Assembly (NCBI RefSeq): GCF_040954835.1 | Contig: NC_090704.1 | Coordinates: forward strand, 13,537,501 to 13,601,500 | Source of the DNA: Lepisosteus oculatus | Lineage: Eukaryota > Chordata > Actinopteri > Semionotiformes > Lepisosteidae | DNA: 64,000 nucleotides | Direction: 5' to 3' | In this document: positions 11,743 to 24,500 of the stretch, in pieces | Layout: each line of letters begins with the position of its first letter | How positions within the stretch are numbered: the stretch's first letter is position 1 | Made by a program: the position numbers and the translations under genes | The notes under the pieces: model-generated | What the model was told of the DNA's origin: nothing | The model's database searches: none | Seen by the model: the letters and a program-made list of their open reading frames with translations, nothing else

Positions 11743-12626
11743 CTGCAAGACAGAGATCACATTGAAAAGGCAGGGACAGACAAGCTTTTGAAAATGATCT
11801 AGCTGTTCTGCACTGTGATACTGTTGTTAGAGAGGCCAAGGACACAAAGTACATCTGTCCGGTGACATGATAGCATACTGGACTGACTAATAGAAGGCAT
11901 ACAGTTTATCAAGGGTTTCACTTGGTTGCTGCTTTCACAAAAGGTGAAATTACTGGTAATCTTGGGTTAACACACCGTGTAGTGGAAAATATAATCTTTG
12001 AGGAGTTGTTGTCAACTACACTGCAAGCCTGAAGTCCTGTTTTTTATTCTACCTAAGTGCTTAATTAACCAAATGCACAAATCATTAGTTTAAATGGAAC
12101 AATTTTAACAGCTAATGGCTGAGAGAAGTTTATAAACCCTGGCAGAGTGTAGCCCTTGAGGAATGGAGCATGGCACTTATGGATTCACATACAACCTGGC
12201 AGAAGACCATATCTTCAGCATTATATATATGATACCTTGAATTTTACCCCCCCAAAACACCATTGGAACAAAAAACTAAAATACATTTTAACTGTATATT
12301 TTAAGTGGCACTGGAAAAAAAGGACTATATACGCTCACAAATTAAGCTGTTTTAAGTGTAATACATTTGAAGGTTTATCTTGTGGTTTCACAGACCCTAA
12401 TTATCACTAATTATGGAAACTTTAGTGTTACGTTAAATAAACAATCCACGGACTATTGGCAATCAGAGACTGAAATCTCAAGCTTCCATTTCATAGGGAA
12501 ATAGCACCAGGACGCCTTGTGTTTTACAGCCCAATTATAGTATACGATTTTTTTTATTGTTTTGCAAATTGTACCGGACGATATTACTTCTGTAGGGATC
12601 CTTCTGTGCTACTTCTTTACTTAAAA

Positions 12627-12734
12627 ATGATTGAGGCGGAATATAATAAACTTGCTTCATTCATTGGATTACCAACTCTGCTACTAAGTGTGACTTTGTC
12701 CGCTGTTTGTCTGCTTGTGAAATTAAGCAAGTAA
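12627..12734 (+). CDS. Unrecognised 35-codon open frame with a possible membrane helix
   Basis: An ATG-initiated frame (part of a longer frame from 12519) encodes a charged head MIEAEYNK, a hydrophobic stretch GLPTLLLSVTLSAVCLLV and a basic end KLSK. That layout resembles single-pass micropeptides. It lies antisense to DYNLT5 intron 1, 128 nt from the probable first exon. I do not recognise the protein and a random frame is at least as likely. Confidence 0.15.
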   Translation: MIEAEYNKLASFIGLPTLLLSVTLSAVCLLVKLSK

Positions 12735-12861
12735 CAATAGAACGCTGCAGTTTCCACGAACAGAAACCGAGCGTTTGCAGTTTTGTACCCAGATGTTAGC
12801 AAGCTACCTCTATACTTTTGAAAAGCTTAATGCATATCAATTCTGGTTTAGGTTCTCTTAC

Positions 12862-12930
12862 CACTTCAAGACGAAGACAGGAACTGTACACCACACTAAA
12901 CAGCAGGAGCGTTAGGTTGTCCTGACAACA
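12862..12930 (-). other. dynlt5: Probable DYNLT5 non-coding first exon
   Basis: On the - strand CTTGAAGTG is followed by a strong donor GTAAGAG at 12861. It fits a 5' UTR exon spliced to 11742. Its 5' end is uncertain; 12930 is an approximate limit. An inverted CCAAT box at 12987-12991 lies just upstream and would suit a promoter. Confidence 0.45.
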
Positions 12931-13986
12931 CTGGGGTTACCTATGATTAAGGCTGTCCAAACAGGAGGAGCTTCAGCTTCGTCTCACCAATGAAAGCCTC
13001 AGTTTAGGCCCTTGTAGAAAATTGTTTAAGGTTTTCCTCAATGCTTCGTTGTTGCAATTTCTTACAGCTTTGTATCCCAGATAACATTCGCTGTTTGCAC
13101 ATAGAATACAATCCTAAATGCGAAAGGTTATCTAGTACTGGAGATTTGCGTATAGTACTGAAGAGAAGCTCATAGGTGCATCTTTGAAAACGTTACAGAT
13201 TTTCGTGAACTTAAAATTAACTGCAACAATGAATTGAGTGTTTCATAATTGTTTCAAACCAATCTAAATAAATAATGACGTAAAACCTACTTTTAGGATT
13301 CCCTAGATTAACCATTGCATGCTAAATTATATATACAAATAAGTCATTCACCTAAAAGAATTCTAAAGAATACTATTAATAATGATTATGTCTGTTACCA
13401 TTTAAGGGTTGCAATAAAAGCGAAGTTACTTTAGACATGTTTTATAGAGATTTGATAGACAACTTCAACTGGGAACCAAAAAAAAACATTCAATTTCCTG
13501 TTTACACACAAACATTTTGATCATCATCTTTTGCAAGTCAACGTTCCAAAGCAAAAATATTAAAGAGCTGGAACAATTAAAAACATTATAAAGCAAGCTT
13601 TTATAAGTATTATACAAATTAAATGGTATTTTACCTTATATTTCTGTTCATACTGTAGACGTCTTTCCCTTCTCTTTCTGAATGAACATTGTCACCAGTC
13701 TATGTCATGAGATGTATTCCTTTTTCACCCTAAAGTAATGATTGCATGAGATTTTTGATCGTTCTTCCTCGATCGAACCCCAAGATGAAGGACCTTCTAA
13801 TTGTAACATGAAGATCATGAGGTACGCAGCTCTTTGGAATCCCTTTATACTGTATAATGAAAAGGTGTTTTACAGATGTGTAATTAGCTTTTTCTAAAAA
13901 CATTTTAAACAAAGAACTGTGTAGCAAGTACACATAACATATGTACACATATGATCTGTCCAAAATAATGGACACTTACCATAGCA

Positions 13987-14045
13987 ACTTACCAAAATCA
14001 TACATTGCCAGGACCTCCAATATCCAGTTACTCTTGAAGCATTAT
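13987..14045. repeat. Diverged direct repeat, copy 1 (partner 14878-14936)
   Basis: About 57 nt is shared with 14878-14936 at roughly 85 percent identity by eye (both contain AAATCATACATTG and CTCTTGAAGCATT). On the - strand this copy ends at a good donor, GTAAGT, and has an open frame. Confidence 0.55.
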
Positions 14046-14877
14046 TGAAGTCTGTATCTGAAACACTGTGGTGGTGCATAACATTTTGAAATTTAGATAA
14101 TGAGCGCAAAATACACCTCATTAACCTTTAATATTTGTCACTTTATTTCCAAGAAAACTGACAATGATTGACATCTTAAACAGGTATTACATTATGGTTA
14201 TTCTGTTTTTATATTTTTAAAACTTATTTTTTAGATGGGAAAATTCAGGTTTTTTAAAAGTACATTTACATTAAACAATTGCATATTCAGTATTCTGTGC
14301 AATCGATAGGATGTAGACACAGCTAAATTAACATTTATAAAAAAGTAAATATTTACAGAGAGGGTATGATATTCATACATTTTATAGTAATCTATGAGGA
14401 GAATAACATTTACACAGATGACAGATTTTGTTTTCAAAGATCCTTATCACACATTCAGCAGCCAGTGAACAGACATGGTGCTATACTTCTTCTCTTCTTA
14501 GAATAGTATTCCAACCAGTAAGGCTTTTAAAAAGAAGCGAAAGCAAAAACATCATATTACTTTATTGCGACCAATAAGAGAATTCACCAGTAGGAGATAA
14601 ATATATATTGCAAATGTAAAGAAGTACAAACCTTCATGTTTTATTGTTTAGTAGAGTAAGATTTAGAAATGGAGAGGAAACTATTTTAAATTTTAAATAC
14701 AATTTGTTGAATTTTCCTGGGTCTAGAAAATCTAGAAATGCTCTGATGCTTGGTCTGTCGTGGATGTTAAAAAATCATTACACATATTGGAATTTTAAGG
14801 TAATACTTTAATTATGAGTGTCAATGTGGCCAATTCATACCAAAAGAAATTATTTTACACAAGAATAAGTAGAATTG

Positions 14878-14936
14878 TAATTACTCAAATCATACATTGG
14901 CAGGCCATCCAATATTCAATTGCTCTTGAAGCATTT
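14878..14936. repeat. Diverged direct repeat, copy 2
   Basis: Partner of 13987-14045. On the - strand the matching frame has a stop and the donor is weaker (GTAATT). Confidence 0.55.
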
Positions 14937-17900
14937 ATTATTTTAATATGTTGAAAACAAAATCGAAAGGTTTATACAAAAATATAATGAGCATACTTTT
15001 GTTTTTATGGAATTCATAGTACCATTCTAAGATTTTTTGTATTGCAAATGCTCTGTATTTTGCCAACCCTATGAGACAGTTCTAAACTGTATTTTTTCTG
15101 AGATTTTGAATAGGACCAAGAATACAATCTTGGCATGTTTTCCAGGTTTAGAATCCATGGAACACTGGAGGCTACTCACAATGTTTCTTTTTTTCTAAAA
15201 TAAGAAAGGACACAGGACAGATGCACAACAGATGTTTTCAATACAGATAGCCCCTGCTGATGTTTTTTTTTTCTTCTCAGAAAACTGGTATATAAGCTTT
15301 TGCAACATGTCCTGTAATTTCTTACAGGATTTTCTGAAACATAAGTTAACAATTTTCCATAAGAACTCTGTACAGCACAGTTTTTGAACTGAAGATATGT
15401 AAGTTGTAACATTATAAAAACATATAAGGTGAAACTCACATGTAAAATTCCAGGATAAACAGTTTATGTATCAGGAATATTATACTGAATATTGCTATTA
15501 GTAATTATTCTTTGCCATTCACTAAATGGGCAAAAAAGTGACCTTTAAGAAACTAAACATCTACTGGAACTATAAATGCCTAAAGATTAAAAAAAATGTT
15601 TTCATACATTTTAGTACTAATCATCTAGATAATTTTATAATTAAGTAAATAATAAGTATAATGATGAGTAGCAGTGGAATAAAAGTTCCAAAGGGGTTTC
15701 CTTTTTTCTTTAAATAAATTTCTCTTCATTAAAGTAAAAGTACCATAGATTTCCCCCAGACACAGAGAAAGGGCAAACATGTAGATTTTACCAGAGATGT
15801 TGGAATTCCAAGAGCAAATCTTTAGTAAAAACATCAGAATATGCTAGGGTCTTTGTAAAATTGTCATAATAGTTTTTTCTTGCTGTTGATTAGAAATGAA
15901 GTCATGGAATGCTTAATAAAACAACAAAACGGGATCATATGATTCATTGCATTAGGGAGACCAATCTGTCACTTTTGAAATTAGCTGAAATTTCAAGCAT
16001 TCTGCAGAAAATGGTACTGCTGTCTCCCAGAGTTGTGCAATTTATACAATTTGTATAAGTCTGAAAGCAAATCAACTCAGCAGACGAGTAAATCTATTCA
16101 TTTCAACCTTCATGTTCCATACTAACATTCGATTAATTGTTATGCCACTGTGGTGCAAATATGAAAACTTGTGGGTTAAAGTCACACAGTATTTTTAAAC
16201 AATTACTTGTGTATTTAAAAATATTTTTTTTCTCTAGCTCCGGAGAACATCTGGAGTAAGCTCACAACTATATATTTTTTTACTGTATACTTTCTTCTTT
16301 CTCCTTACTAAATCCTTCTTTTATCTCACAGAGACCATTATGGATTGCAAAGTAAAAACAATGGATACAAGCACTGATTTTATTCTGATTTCATGCCCTA
16401 AGTGTTGAATAATACGCAGTGATAGAATCTGGTACAAACACGTTGATGGTCATGGATAGTGTTCACAATGTTCAAAGCTGACAGTCCAGATTATTACTAA
16501 TTTTCAGTACAGATCTGAATAACACTGCTTTATTAAACACAATGCATCCAGTTACATATTTATTCTTTTTCCCCACCCCATTAATAGCTAAAATCTTTTG
16601 TTGCACTTCAGTTAAAAAATTATATCTGAAATAAATAAAAAAAAATTATACCTTATCATTATACTGTACACAGTTTACCCATCTACACATAGAACAAAAA
16701 GAATTAAAATATTTATAATTCTAGGGATTCTAAAATGAGAAACCATTCAAATTCTAATCATATACAGAATCACATTTTTACAACAAATCCATATTATCAT
16801 AAATAAAAATATAGTGTTGTAATGTACTTTGAATGCTAACACTGCTGTCTGTATAACAACAACAGAAAGCTATCTGACAATACAAGGAAACACTTTAGGA
16901 TATATAGTACCAATTGAAAATTACACTTTTTACATTTTCAGGGAAAACATTTTTAAACATTGCAACTTGAAAATAATAATGAATCACTGAAGCTGCCGTT
17001 TAACTGTAAAGTTCACATCATATAATAAATATATTAAAAAGAATGTAAAGAGACCATTGATTTTTTTTTCAGTTTCAGAGACTCAGCCTCCTTCTGGTAG
17101 TCTTCCTTCTTTACAAAAATGATTCATAAATGAAGCATTGAAACTCACCTAAATCAATACTGCTAAAATATAACCTGTTTAATTGGAGCACATTTCTTAA
17201 AATACTGACTAAAAAAAACGTTGCATGATGTGATACTAAACTTACCAGATATGTAGGGACAAAAGTGTTAGTTACATTGGTTTATTTAGTCTTAAGGTCT
17301 CTGTAATCTTGGTTTTATACACATGTTTTTCTGTTACTCAAATTCCACTGGTTATTTTCAGGGGGTGGTAAACCGATTTTGGATTAGTTTAAATTAATCC
17401 CACTGCAGCACTTCCAAGAGATTAAATTTGTGAACAAAGGCAACTATTTGTTCCAGACAATCTTGGGCGATTGTCTACAATTACTATATACGGTAGAGCG
17501 ATCTATTTCAATACATTTAAGACCGTCTTGGGTATCAAAGAAGGGTAATCTGAAAAAAAAGTTATTTTCTGATAAACCTAGGCTTGTATGTAAAAAAAGA
17601 AAATTTGGTTATTGTTCAAAACCCTTGAAACATTCTGATTACATAAATATCAGTGACATTCTAATTTATAGGCTCAGTATTCCCTATATATCTTGAAACA
17701 GTGAAAGAAATGACTCTCAACTGACACTGTTTAACAAAAATAATACATTCACACAATTTTACACCAGATTGTTTTACAGCGTACACGGTATGTTATTTTT
17801 TCATACACCTGAAAGAAGAAGCTGTTAAAGCCTTCTCTTTTGGGGTGGGTGCCAGTTCATTCACCCCTATTTGGGAATTCATCTCAAATAATTGTGGACC

Positions 17901-18113
17901 TTCTTTGTACACAAGGGCACATAATATCTAGCAATGTACAACAGGCATCTAATTCTCTGATCTTGGATTTTATTTTTTTAACAAAATGCCATGTGCTGCA
18001 CAAAACATGCTGTCCAGCTTATCCGTGTCTGAAAACCACCAGTGGATATCTTCTGTGGCTGTGCATCAGGAGCAATTAGGCAGCTGCAATGAGAGAGTTT
18101 CAAGTCTCTATAC

Positions 18114-18280
18114 CAGGGTTCCTCACTCCAAGTCCTGGAGAGCCTGGAGTGTTTTATTCATTCCACCTTGAGCTCCTTGTGACTTAATTTAATCACTTAC
18201 TGACTTTATTGATTGTTATCACAACAAGGTCTTTAATCATTGAGACGCATGAGTTCCCTCAAAGGGAGTGAGGAGCACTG
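18114..18280. mobile_element. hAT-type MITE with 8-bp target duplication
   Basis: A 167-bp element begins CAGGGTTCCTCACTCC and ends with its near inverse GGAGTGAGGAGCACTG (14 of 16 match). It is flanked by a perfect 8-bp direct repeat CTCTATAC at 18106-18113 and 18281-18288, the hallmark of hAT transposition. It has no coding capacity. It lies about 300 nt beyond the SGIP1 stop, so it may be transcribed in the 3' UTR. Confidence 0.82.
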
Positions 18281-18575
18281 CTCTATACAGTGTGTTTAAA
18301 GGAAACAGTTGCTAACTTTCAAGAAACCTAAATGTCTAATTGCCGCAATACAGATGTTCTGAAATGAATGCATATTACAAATACAATGATTACACCTTAA
18401 AACGGTCAACAATTCTATATGTAAGTAGTCTAATACTGTTGGATTGGCCTCCTTATGTTCCTTGTGGAATATAAAGGATTTAAACTTTAAAGTTTTCACG
18501 ACTGTCCTCGGTTTTAATCTCTCACCCAATCCAATGAGATAATTTGCAGTGTATTGTTGGGTGGCGTTGAATATT

Positions 18576-18598
18576 TTAATTATCAGCCAGATATTTTC
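18576..18598 (-). CDS. sgip1: SGIP1 terminal coding exon (GKYLADN, stop)
   Basis: After acceptor tcttttccag the frame reads KYLADN and TAA, the conserved C-terminus of SGIP1. Its first two bases complete a glycine codon. The acceptor's upstream pyrimidine-rich part is a (TTTG)n repeat on this strand. Confidence 0.88.
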
Positions 18599-21500
18599 CT
18601 GGAAAAGAACAAACAAACAAACAAACAAACAAACAAACAAACAAACAAAGAAATATTTTTATTTATTATTTGCATTAACTGAAGTTCAAATTCTTTTAAC
18701 ACCAATGAAGCTCATAACAGTTAGTCACCTTGGCTCTAATATAATGCACCTGCCAATTTGAAATTATAATTGGGAATGTATTTATCTGATTTTTTAATGC
18801 AAAGCCACTTGTACCTATTTTTACATTTGAACAATCTGAGTGAGGTACCTTGCTGAAGGTTACAATGGGTGAGACCCACCCAGGATTGGAATCCACAACC
18901 AGAGCCCTAACAACTTTTCCATACTGCTACCAAATAAACTAACCATTTTATAACCACCAAAAATACATATCGTATTATAATGTAACAAATATAATACTTT
19001 ATTAAATTATACTGCATTATTAATCAGTATGAATATTTCAGGCCATTTTGCAGTAGATTTAAAATGATAGAATTTTAAAATCTATAGGTGTGCAGATATT
19101 TGCAATGGGTAACATTTTTATCTGTAGTTATTTTTTAGCTTGTAGTTAGCCTTAGATGAATTCAGAAGGCCTATGTCTGAAAATATTTCACAGTGGCCTC
19201 TAGAATCTCAAAGGCCTGCTCAGCAATTTATCATTTTTCTAAATCTTTGACTAATGGCAAGAAGCTTAGTTTAGCTTTACTTGGCGTGTAACTACGAAAC
19301 CGAGCACCTACCTGCGGCAAATCTCTTCTTGATGAGAGAGAATCTGTAGCCAGCACCAAGCAGTTCGATATCACACCCTGACAAAGTGCTGCCTTCACTT
19401 GTGAACTGCACAGCTAAGGGAGACGGTTTACTGGGACCTTCAGTTAACTGAAACCTTGCAAGCAGTGAACCCACACCTAGGCAGAGCAAACAGAATATTT
19501 TTGGCAAAGGTTCTCCAAATATTTAAAGTCCCCACCTTTCTGGTGCCATTTATTCCTCTAATTTGTACACTGTATTTGTTATGTAATTAAATATTTTTTT
19601 ATCCAATACAGGGCCACAGAAGAGCCTATCCCAGCAAGCAATGGGCACATTGATGTAATTAAATCATATCATGTACTGTTGGAATGTTTTCTCATTGTCG
19701 TCATTTCATATAAAAGGTAAAGGACAGTGTAACTTGGCTGTAGACAGACACTAGAGAGGTTCCTATTTATACAGGGACATTTCTGAATTTCCTGTTCTTC
19801 TGTTTGTGACTTGTGGACCAATATCCATTATTGGACCATTATTGCATTCCAAACATCTAATTTCAGTTGGAATGTTACAATAAATTATACGAAACAAAAA
19901 TAAATCTGTTTTTATATTTCACTTATCATCCTCAAAAACAAAAAAAGGTGATTTTTTAACTTTACAGATAGTTGAGGTTTCTGATCCTTTCATCAAATGT
20001 TCTTCATAAGGGAGGAATCTTGAATGTCGTCTTACCTCCATTTTCAGACTTCTGTGAGATATCTGGGATCTTCCACAGGATTCTCTGCTGTTCTGTGTTC
20101 CTGGAGATTGTATACAATTATTTTAGGACTTAAATTAAACTTGACCGACAACCATATTCACAGAACACTCTTCCGATCAAAACTGATGAATGTTCCATCC
20201 TTGAATAAGTTTCGATAAGCATCCGTTCTGGAACAAAACACATGTTTTTTAGGCATCCGTATCCAAACCATCACAATGAATCTCTTACCAAGCAGCTGGA
20301 GGAAGTACTGCCTGAAGTTTGGTCACTCCTCCATCCACAGGAACTAGAAACTGAACATTGTTGAGAGCCACAGGTGTGGTCATTGCTTCCCCATTGTATT
20401 TGTAGTCTATTCTTAGGTCCGTGCTGTTGGGCTCACACCGCCAGCTCACCGCCAGGTTCAAGGGTGTGGACTGAATACCCTGTGCAGATACCTGAGGATT
20501 TGACATCTCAGTTTCAGTACACCATAAAATTAACAGCTAGCAATCTTGCTCCTGTAGTTTCATATTTTTAGAAATTAAAGATGTTAAAACACTATGAATA
20601 AAACTTAAAACGTAGCACAAACAAAAGATCTTCAACCTATGGAACTCAATAAACTCACTAAATAATTCTATAAGTCTAACTGTATTTTGAAATACAGTGC
20701 CTTGCGAAAGTATTCGGCCCCCTTGAACTTTTCAACCTTTTGCCACATTTCAGGCTTCAAACATAAAGATATAAATTTTTTATTTTATGTGAAGAATCAC
20801 CAACAAGTGGGACACAATTGTGAAGTGGAACGAAATCTATTGGATTTTTTAAACTTTTTTAACTAATAAAAAAATGAAAAGTGGGGCGTGCAAAATTATT
20901 CGGCCCCCTTGCGTTAATACTTTGTAGAGCCACCTTTTGCTGCGATTACAGCTGCAAGTCGCTTGGGGTATGTCTCTATCAGTTTTGCACATCGAGAGAC
21001 TGAAATTCTTGCCCATTCTTCCTTGCAAAACAGCTCGAGCTCAGTGAGGTTGGATGGAGAGCGTTTGTGAACAGCAGTTTTCAGCTCTTTCCACAGATTC
21101 TCGATTGGATTCAGGTCTGGACTTTGACTTGGCCATTCAAACACCTGGATACGTTTATTTGTGAACCATTCCTTTGTAGATTTTGCTGTATGTTTGGGAT
21201 CATTGTCTTGTTGGAAGATAAATCTCCGTCCCAGTTTCAGGTCTTTTGCAGACTCCAACAGGTTTTCATCCAGAATGGTCCTGTATTTGGCTGCATCCAT
21301 CTTCCCCTCAATTTTAACCATCTTCCCTGTCCCTGCTGAAGAAAAGCAGGCCCAAACCATGATGCTGCCACCACCATGTTTGACAGTGGGGATGGTGTGT
21401 TGAGGGTGATGAGCTGTGTTGCTTTTACGCCAAACATATCGTTTTGCATTGTGGCCAAAAAGTTCGATTTTGGTTTCATCTGACCAGAGCACCTTCTTCC

Positions 21501-24500
21501 ACATGTTTGGGGTGTCTCCCAGGTGGCTTGTGGCAAACTTTAGACGAGACTTTTTGTGGATATCTTTGAGAAATGGCTTTCTTCTTGCCACTCTTCCATA
21601 AAGGCCAGATTTGTGCAGTGTAAGACTGATTGTTGTCCTATGGACAGACTCTCCAACCTCAGCTGTAGTTCTCTGCAGTTCATCCAGAGTGATCATGGGC
21701 CTCTTGGCTGCATCTCTGATCAGTCTTCTCCTTGTCTGAGCTGAAAGTTTAGAGGGACGTCCAGGTCTTGGTAGATTTGCAGTGGTCTGATACTCCTTCC
21801 TATCAAGATGATCGCTTGCACAGTGCTCCTTGGGATGTTTGAAGCTTGGGAAATCTTTTTGTATCCAAATCCGGCTTTAAACTTCTCCACGACAGTATTA
21901 CGGACCTGCCTGGTGTGTTCCTTGGTCTTCATGATGCTCTCTGCGCTTTCAACAGAACCTTGAGACTATCACAGAGCAGGTGCATTTATACAGAGACTTG
22001 ATTACACACAGGTGGATTCTATTTATCACCATCAGTCATTTAGGACAACATTGGATCATTCAGAGATCCTCGCTGAACTTCTGGAGTGAGTTTGCTGCAC
22101 TGAAAGTAAAGGGGCCGAATAATTTTGCACGCCCCACTTTTCATTTTTTTATTAGTTAAAAAAGTTTCAAAAATCCAATAGATTTCGTTCCACTTCACAA
22201 TTGTGTCCCACTTGTTGGTGATTCTTCACATAAAATAAAAAATTTATATCTTTATGTTTGAAGCCTGAAATGTGGCAAAAGGTTGAAAAGTTCAAGGGGG
22301 CCGAATACTTTCGCAAGGCACTGTATATGGACTTGCTTATGAAATTCTGAACCATAAACTACTACAAAGCCTTAATTACTGTGCAATAGTTAATTAAATG
22401 TTCTTACCTGATACTTTAACATGTCTACATTGTAGTATGTTGCTTGTGGTTTCTGCTCTGCCACTTTCTTTAAATGTGTCATCAAGTTTGGCATATTCAC
22501 CCAAAACTCCTTTGAGTTGGCAGGAGTGTGCGTGACATCACTGTAAAATAACAGATAACAGATTAATACAATCTGCTTCAATTTGTATTCTATTAATTAA
22601 ACTGAATTGGCTACCAAGGCTGAATTGCACATGCAACAGCAAATAGAGCACAAATTTCGGGACAAAAATGAATGATGTTGATTGATTTCATTAACTAGAT
22701 AAAGATCTGTCATCAAAATACTACATGACGCATGTTCAAAATCTGTTAACTGAAAAAAATGTTACTTGTCCATAATACAATTACAAAATTTAAATGCAAA
22801 TCATCATGTCTTAGAATCAGCTACCATTTTGGACATAAGAAAACAGACATGCTTATGAAAATGAGCTTCAAGAGCTTTGAGATAACTCTAGCAGTTCAGT
22901 GTGTGAGCACTATGAGACACAGATGTGGCTTTAACCCAGATGTCTGAGGGAACAACAGCCTGTCCATAAGGATAAGGACATCAGCAACCTCCCTATAGCA
23001 AGAATGAGCCAAGGATCTGTTATAAATAATGGGATGGGGGAAGGAAATCAAAACAATGCAGGCTGGAAAAGGGATGTTTGCTTCCCATAGGTACAGTATA
23101 CTGATTTGGGCATTGTAGAGGATAAGCCCTTGATCTCAGACTTATTTTATGAATTCCATTAATTTTCTTACAGAGTTAAGCTATGAGGCACTGTTCAGAA
23201 GAGAAGGAGAATTGTTTTACAATGGTACGGATAACATTTTTGCAAGACTATTTTCTACATAGTTGATTTGTAAAACAGTATAGCTGGAAACGTGCTGCAT
23301 GTTGGCTTGGTAATGTTCCGAATTTGATTCTGGAATCAGAATCTTCTGTGGGGAGTTTCTTTGTGTTGTTTTGTGTGGGTATTATGATGGACTGGAAACC
23401 CATCCAGAGTGTAGTCATGCCTTGCACTTCATCTCGTATAAGAACTGCGATTGCCATTAACACTATCAAACAATGGATGAATGGTTGAGAATTACAGATT
23501 ATATGTATGCCCTAGTCATTAATTAGCAGGCACGGCTACGATATATACCATATGCTAACCGCAAACTGATTGCTGCAGTTGCCTGTCTCGATACACAAAA
23601 CAAAAGATCAGACACACCTTTAATGATCTTATGTTTGAAGGGCAGATAGCGTACTTATTTTATTATCTGTCTTTAACTTACCTGGCAGAGGAGGTGACAG
23701 CATTGGTCATAAGATCAAGGCTAACAAAAGGACTGAAGGATGCACAGCTCTTCAATGATGGAGCTACTGATACAGTATGTGAGCTTTGCTTAACTGAATC
23801 AGTTTGGATAAGCAAGGTTTTGGAGGCACACCAACCAGAGAATGTGCTCCGTAGTGAGTGCTAAATGAAAACTGTGTATGATACAAGCAAGGGCACAAAT
23901 TCAGCTAACAGCTGGAAGCAGTGCTTAAAAACACTAGATCAGTTTGGATCGGGATTCCATCCATCCATTCATCCACCTTGTTCTAACTGCTAGTTTAGGG
24001 TCCAATTTAGAGTCATGGGGGAGCCAGAGTTTATCCTGGCAAGCAACAAGTGCAAGGTGGGATACACTCGGGATGAAATGCCAGACCATCGCAGAACAGA
24101 GAGACACAAACACAGACTTGCACACGCTCAAGCTAGTGCCAATTTTCCCAGAAGCCAGTTAGCCCGTGTGGCGTTAGACGGAGCATGTTCAGTGTGGTGG
24201 TGGAGCCCTGGATTAAGGGTAACGCATTGCCTTAGCAAGCACAGCTGTCCTGGCTAATTAAAGATGAGCCGCAGCTGGGGAGGCCTTTTAAGAACCGACT
24301 GAGCACCTCCCCAGAGGGACAAGCAAAGCAGGACTCTGGTCCTGATACCCCATAAGGGGAGAACATTCCAGAAACAATCCCCGGCGGGGGGATTGTGAAG
24401 AGAGCGTTGAGGCCATGTTTTTCCTTCTTTTAATTTTCCTTTTCTTTTCTCCTGTCCCGCTGTGATGGGGCAGGTTGGGTTTTCTTTTGTTTTGGCCTCG

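Larger units (their letters stand above)
12931..18575. other. Region between DYNLT5 and the SGIP1 stop, including SGIP1 3' UTR
   Basis: No protein family recognised on either strand. The SGIP1 transcript (- strand) continues down from 18575 for an unknown distance. Candidate - strand poly(A) hexamers (plus-strand TTTATT) lie at 18205-18210 and 17968-17973, among others. It also holds a repeated exon-like motif (13987-14045 and 14878-14936) and a hAT MITE. Confidence 0.5.

Noticed and set aside
18546-18761. Frame containing [12 protein letters not shown] on the + strand
   Set aside because: Translation of the (CAAA)n microsatellite and the antisense of the last SGIP1 exon.
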